DNA of 64,000 bases, taken from the NCBI RefSeq assembly GCF_036687315.1, contig NZ_CP144683.1:2116001-2180000 (forward strand), given 5' to 3'. This document shows, piece by piece, positions 63,590-64,000 of this stretch. Positions within the stretch are counted from its first letter, which is position 1. Each line of letters begins with the position of its first letter. Under the pieces are notes generated by a model. It saw only the letters and a program-made list of their open reading frames with translations, was not told the DNA's origin and made no database searches. Source of the DNA: Sphingopyxis sp. TUF1. GTDB lineage: Bacteria; Pseudomonadota; Alphaproteobacteria; Sphingomonadales; Sphingomonadaceae. A program made the translations under genes and the position numbers.

Positions 63590-64000
63590 ATGACGCGATT
63601 TGACTGTCGCGCGGCGTTGATCGCGATGGGGTTCGTGCTGGTTGCACTCGTCTGGAACGGGACGGCGGCCGCGCAAATCCGCTTTGCGGTGACGCTTCCC
63701 GCTGGCTCTGCCGAGAAGCCGGTGACCGGCCGGTTGATCGTCGTCGCCCATCGCCGCGCCGACGGCGCCGCATCGACGCGCGAACCGCGACAGATGATCG
63801 GCATGAACGGTCCCCCGGCGTTCGGCGTCGATGTCGAAAATCTTCGCCCCGGTGCGACTGTCACCGTCGATTCGCGCGCCGACGGTTTTCCCTTTGGCCT
63901 CGAGCAGCTTCCCGCGGGCGATTACAGCGTCCAGGCGGTGCTGATCCGCTATACCGAAGTGAAACGCGCCGATGGGCACCGGATATGGGTGCCGCTGAGT
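63590..64000 (+). CDS. Secreted protein, N-terminal part (truncated by window)
   Basis: 137 codons are visible and the frame is still open at base 64000. The start is ATG 63590. A signal peptide is seen (ALIAMGFVLVALVWNGTAAA then QIRFAVTLPAG). The mature part has short beta-strand segments: GRLIVVAHRRADGA, FGVDVENLRPGATVTVDSRAD, and QLPAGDYSVQAVLIRYTEVK. It looks like an N-terminal beta-sandwich of a secreted esterase or similar hydrolase, but the catalytic part is not in the window. Function not assigned. GGGGGAAG precedes the ATG. Confidence 0.6.
   Translation, partial: MTRFDCRAALIAMGFVLVALVWNGTAAAQIRFAVTLPAGSAEKPVTGRLIVVAHRRADGAASTREPRQMIGMNGPPAFGVDVENLRPGATVTVDSRADGFPFGLEQLPAGDYSVQAVLIRYTEVKRADGHRIWVPLS

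Overview
The window is a chromosomal segment of a high-GC alphaproteobacterium, most likely Sphingomonadales and probably close to Sphingopyxis (inference). Support comes from a serine palmitoyltransferase with its own acyl carrier protein (sphingolipids replace LPS in this order), a methionine synthase split into two polypeptides, abundant palindromic intergenic repeats of several families, and uniform codon use. I see no rRNA, CRISPR array, phage, integrase or transposase. Both ends cut genes: a diacylglycerol-kinase-family protein on the left and a secreted protein of unknown role on the right.

Region by region. 1-6 kb: lipid genes (lipid kinase tail, Tam41-like nucleotidyltransferase, acp-spt sphingolipid operon), a hybrid sensor kinase and an orphan Pycsar-effector-like membrane protein. 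6-13 kb: MATE exporter, groES-groEL behind a perfect CIRCE box and a candidate RpoH promoter, glutaminyl cyclase, DJ-1/PfpI protein, three small lipoproteins. 13-18.5 kb: methionine operon (ArsR-methyltransferase fusion regulator, metF, two-part metH). 18.5-32.5 kb: mostly housekeeping (antiporter, beta-helix protein, YbjN, UbiK, TspO, TlyA, DsbD-like reductase, PafA-like phosphatase, proC, ilvE, tRNA-Gln, trxB, methyltransferase, TrhO). 32.7-37.4 kb: GMC oxidoreductase, DJ-1-like protein, SDR and enoyl-CoA hydratase behind a perfect 20-bp palindrome. 37.4-43.8 kb: sulfatase island with two Cys-type sulfatases, a formylglycine-generating enzyme predicted to be an exported lipoprotein, a TetR regulator, a DUF1330-like membrane protein and shared operator-like DNA. 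43.9-50 kb: amidohydrolase, iron alcohol dehydrogenase, PQQ-like beta-propeller, autotransporter esterase. 49.5-64 kb: LytS/LytTR two-component pair, HxlR, Tat-exported hydrolase, AAC(3)-like acetyltransferase, S41 and M28 peptidases with a MarR regulator, MerB-like protein, serine hydrolase, ArsR plus SRPBCC protein, Tat-exported RidA-ABM fusion with a divergent LysR, and a small ABM-type protein.

The most noteworthy items are the sulfatase/FGE/TetR island with a 45-bp near-perfect palindrome and a 13-nt identical piece of it in front of the distant sulfatase; the methionine operon with a fused regulator, a palindrome at its start, and a mobile palindromic repeat plus a (TCC)8 tract at the junction of the split metH; and the Tam41-type protein next to a lipid kinase.
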